DNA of 8,210 bases from an uncultured Lachnoanaerobaculum sp. (GTDB lineage Bacteria > Bacillota > Clostridia > Lachnospirales > Lachnospiraceae). Under the pieces are notes generated by a model, which worked only from the letters and a program-made list of their open reading frames with translations, did not search any database and was not told the origin of the DNA. A program made the translations under genes and the position numbers. The stretch lies in assembly GCA_916720285.1 (NCBI GenBank), contig CAKAQP010000101.1:1-8210 (forward strand), given 5' to 3'. Of this stretch, positions 6,915 to 8,210 are shown one piece after another; position 1 is the first letter of the stretch; every line of letters starts with the position of its first letter.

Positions 6915-6943
6915 TTGTATAACTATTTCCCCTATGGTATACT
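6915..6943 (+). promoter_or_regulatory. Sigma-A promoter with extended -10, for pyrH-frr
   Basis: The -35 element TTGTAT (6915-6920) and -10 element TATACT (6938-6943) are exactly 17 bases apart. TGG lies directly before the -10 (6935-6937), giving the extended -10 TGn motif common in Gram-positive promoters. Transcription would start near 6950, about 30 bases before the pyrH ATG. This is the best promoter in the window. Confidence 0.7.
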
Positions 6944-6980
6944 TGTGTCATAATTCCAAGTAAAAAGGATAGAAGAATCT

Positions 6981-7679
6981 ATGCAAAATAAAAGAGTAAT
7001 GTTGAAACTAAGCGGTGAAGCTTTGGCAAAACCTGAGGGTGGTTACAACGAGGATAAAGTAAGAGATATTGCAAAGCAATTAAAGCCTTCTTTGGAAGCA
7101 GGTACAAATATAGGTGTGGTTATCGGTGGCGGTAACTACTGGAGAGGCAGAACATCTGAGGCTATTGACAGAACAAAGGCGGACCAGATAGGAATGCTTG
7201 CAACCATTATGAACTGTATTTATGTATCTGAAATATTCCGCTCTGAGGGAATAGATACCGCAATCTTTTCGGCATTTGCTTGCGGAGATATGGCGGAAGT
7301 ATTCTCTAAAGACAGAGTAAATGAAAGATTTAAAGAGGGCAAGGTTGTATTCTTCGGTGGAGGCACAGGTCACCCATACTTCTCTACAGATACAGGTATA
7401 GTTTTAAGAGCTATTGAGATGGATGTAGATATGATACTTTTGGCAAAGTCTATTGACGGAGTATATAATGCTGATCCTAAGGTGGATCCTAATGCCAAGA
7501 AGTATGATACGCTTACAATTCAGGAAGTCATTGATAAGAGACTGGCTGTAGTGGATTTGACCGCTTCCGTTATGTGTCTTGAACATAAGATGCCGCTTGC
7601 AGTGTTTGATTTAAATGAAGAGAATTCTATAAAAAATGCGCTGGACGGTAAGATAAACGGAACAATTGTGACAGTGTAA
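6981..7679 (+). CDS. pyrH: UMP kinase (uridylate kinase)
   Basis: PyrH phosphorylates UMP to UDP with ATP in the cytoplasm, in pyrimidine nucleotide synthesis. It is a homohexamer of the amino acid kinase fold, with allosteric control by GTP and UTP in most bacteria. The 232 residues match the family length (about 235-240). Visible motifs are KLSGEALA (9-16), the glycine-rich GVVIGGGNYWRGR (45-57), the UMP-binding segment ADQIGMLATIMN (67-78), GGGTGHPYFSTDTG (126-139) and the nucleotide-binding DGVYNADPKVDP (159-170). All key elements are intact. The ATG at 6981 follows AAGGA (6965-6969) at 11 bases. frr follows after 39 bases and is almost certainly co-transcribed. rpsB and tsf, which precede pyrH in many bacteria, are absent here; the gene has its own promoter instead. 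Confidence 0.97.
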   Translation: MQNKRVMLKLSGEALAKPEGGYNEDKVRDIAKQLKPSLEAGTNIGVVIGGGNYWRGRTSEAIDRTKADQIGMLATIMNCIYVSEIFRSEGIDTAIFSAFACGDMAEVFSKDRVNERFKEGKVVFFGGGTGHPYFSTDTGIVLRAIEMDVDMILLAKSIDGVYNADPKVDPNAKKYDTLTIQEVIDKRLAVVDLTASVMCLEHKMPLAVFDLNEENSIKNALDGKINGTIVTV

Positions 7680-7718
7680 TTGTAATATATTTAATTAACA
7701 TAATTTTAAGGAGATTTT

Positions 7719-8210
7719 ATGCAAGAGAGTATTAAAAAGTTTGAAGAGAAGATGACTAAATCTATCGATGTTTTGCTTGAGGAATACGCTTCAATCAGAG
7801 CAGGAAGAGCTAACCCTCATGTACTTGACAGAATAAAAGTTGAATATTACGGAACACCTACACCTATCCAGCAGGTAGGAAATATTTCAGTTCCGGAGCC
7901 TAGAATTATACAGATATCACCTTGGGAGAAGTCTCTTTTAAAGGAGATTGAGAAGGCTATCAATATGTCTGACCTCGGTATCAATCCTACAAATGACGGT
8001 TCATGTATCAGACTTATCTTCCCTGAGCTTACGGAGGAGAGAAGAAAAGAACTTGTTAAGGATGTAAAGAAAAAAGGTGAGGCATGTAAGGTTGCTGTCA
8101 GAAATATCAGACGTGATGCTATAGATGCCATCAAGAAGCTTGAAAAGGCCGGAGAGTTCACAGAAGATGATTTAAAAGACGGCGAAAACAAAATACAAAA
8201 GATTACAGAT
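7719..8210 (+). CDS. frr: Ribosome recycling factor, 3' end cut by the window
   Basis: RRF works with EF-G to split the post-termination ribosome so that it can be reused. The window holds the first 164 codons, open to the last base; about 20 residues are missing from the family's usual 182-185. Recognisable features are RAGRANP (27-33), YYGTPTPIQQ (43-52), LGINPTNDG (86-94), LTEERRKEL (104-112) and VRNIRRD (127-133), in the normal order across the three-helix bundle and the small beta domain. The ATG at 7719 is preceded by AAGGAGA (7708-7714) at a spacing of 4. It sits 39 bases after pyrH with no terminator between, the standard pyrH-frr pairing. Confidence 0.96.
   Translation, partial: MQESIKKFEEKMTKSIDVLLEEYASIRAGRANPHVLDRIKVEYYGTPTPIQQVGNISVPEPRIIQISPWEKSLLKEIEKAINMSDLGINPTNDGSCIRLIFPELTEERRKELVKDVKKKGEACKVAVRNIRRDAIDAIKKLEKAGEFTEDDLKDGENKIQKITD

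Overview
The window is AT-rich DNA from a low-GC Gram-positive bacterium. The strong GGAGG-type ribosome binding sites, the Firmicutes-style MreB, RecD2 and ComF, a typical lipobox lipoprotein and a pyrH-frr pair together point to Clostridia, most likely the Lachnospiraceae (inference; no search was run). All supported genes lie on the plus strand. I see no mobile element, CRISPR array, tRNA or rRNA gene.

Layout. Positions 1-229 hold no gene but much inverted-repeat structure: a nested hairpin ending in T runs (7-75), then a boxA/rRNA-spacer-like motif and a possible multibranched RNA leader (88-174). Positions 230-2020 encode a 596-residue AAA+ ATPase of the CbbX/SpoVK type. It carries, before the ATPase core, a domain that looks like the C-terminal domain of the RNA polymerase alpha subunit, behind about 200 residues I do not recognise. 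A weak A/U hairpin and a good sigma-A promoter separate it from a tight three-gene cluster: mreB (cell shape), recD2 (DNA helicase) and comF (phosphoribosyltransferase-like competence/DNA-processing protein). mreB and recD2 are one base apart. comF begins 3 bases after the recD2 stop and has no ATG, GTG, TTG or CTG at its expected start, only an ATA at ideal distance from a perfect AAGGAGG.

A 208-residue lipoprotein of unknown function follows at 6208-6834. A strong extended -10 promoter (6915-6943) then drives pyrH (UMP kinase) and frr (ribosome recycling factor). The frr gene is cut by the window edge at codon 164.

Most of the window is housekeeping. RecD2 and ComF both belong to DNA repair or uptake, and their coupling to mreB looks like a lineage-specific cluster. 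The two parts worth attention are the alpha-CTD/AAA+ fusion with its structured leader, and the missing canonical start of comF.
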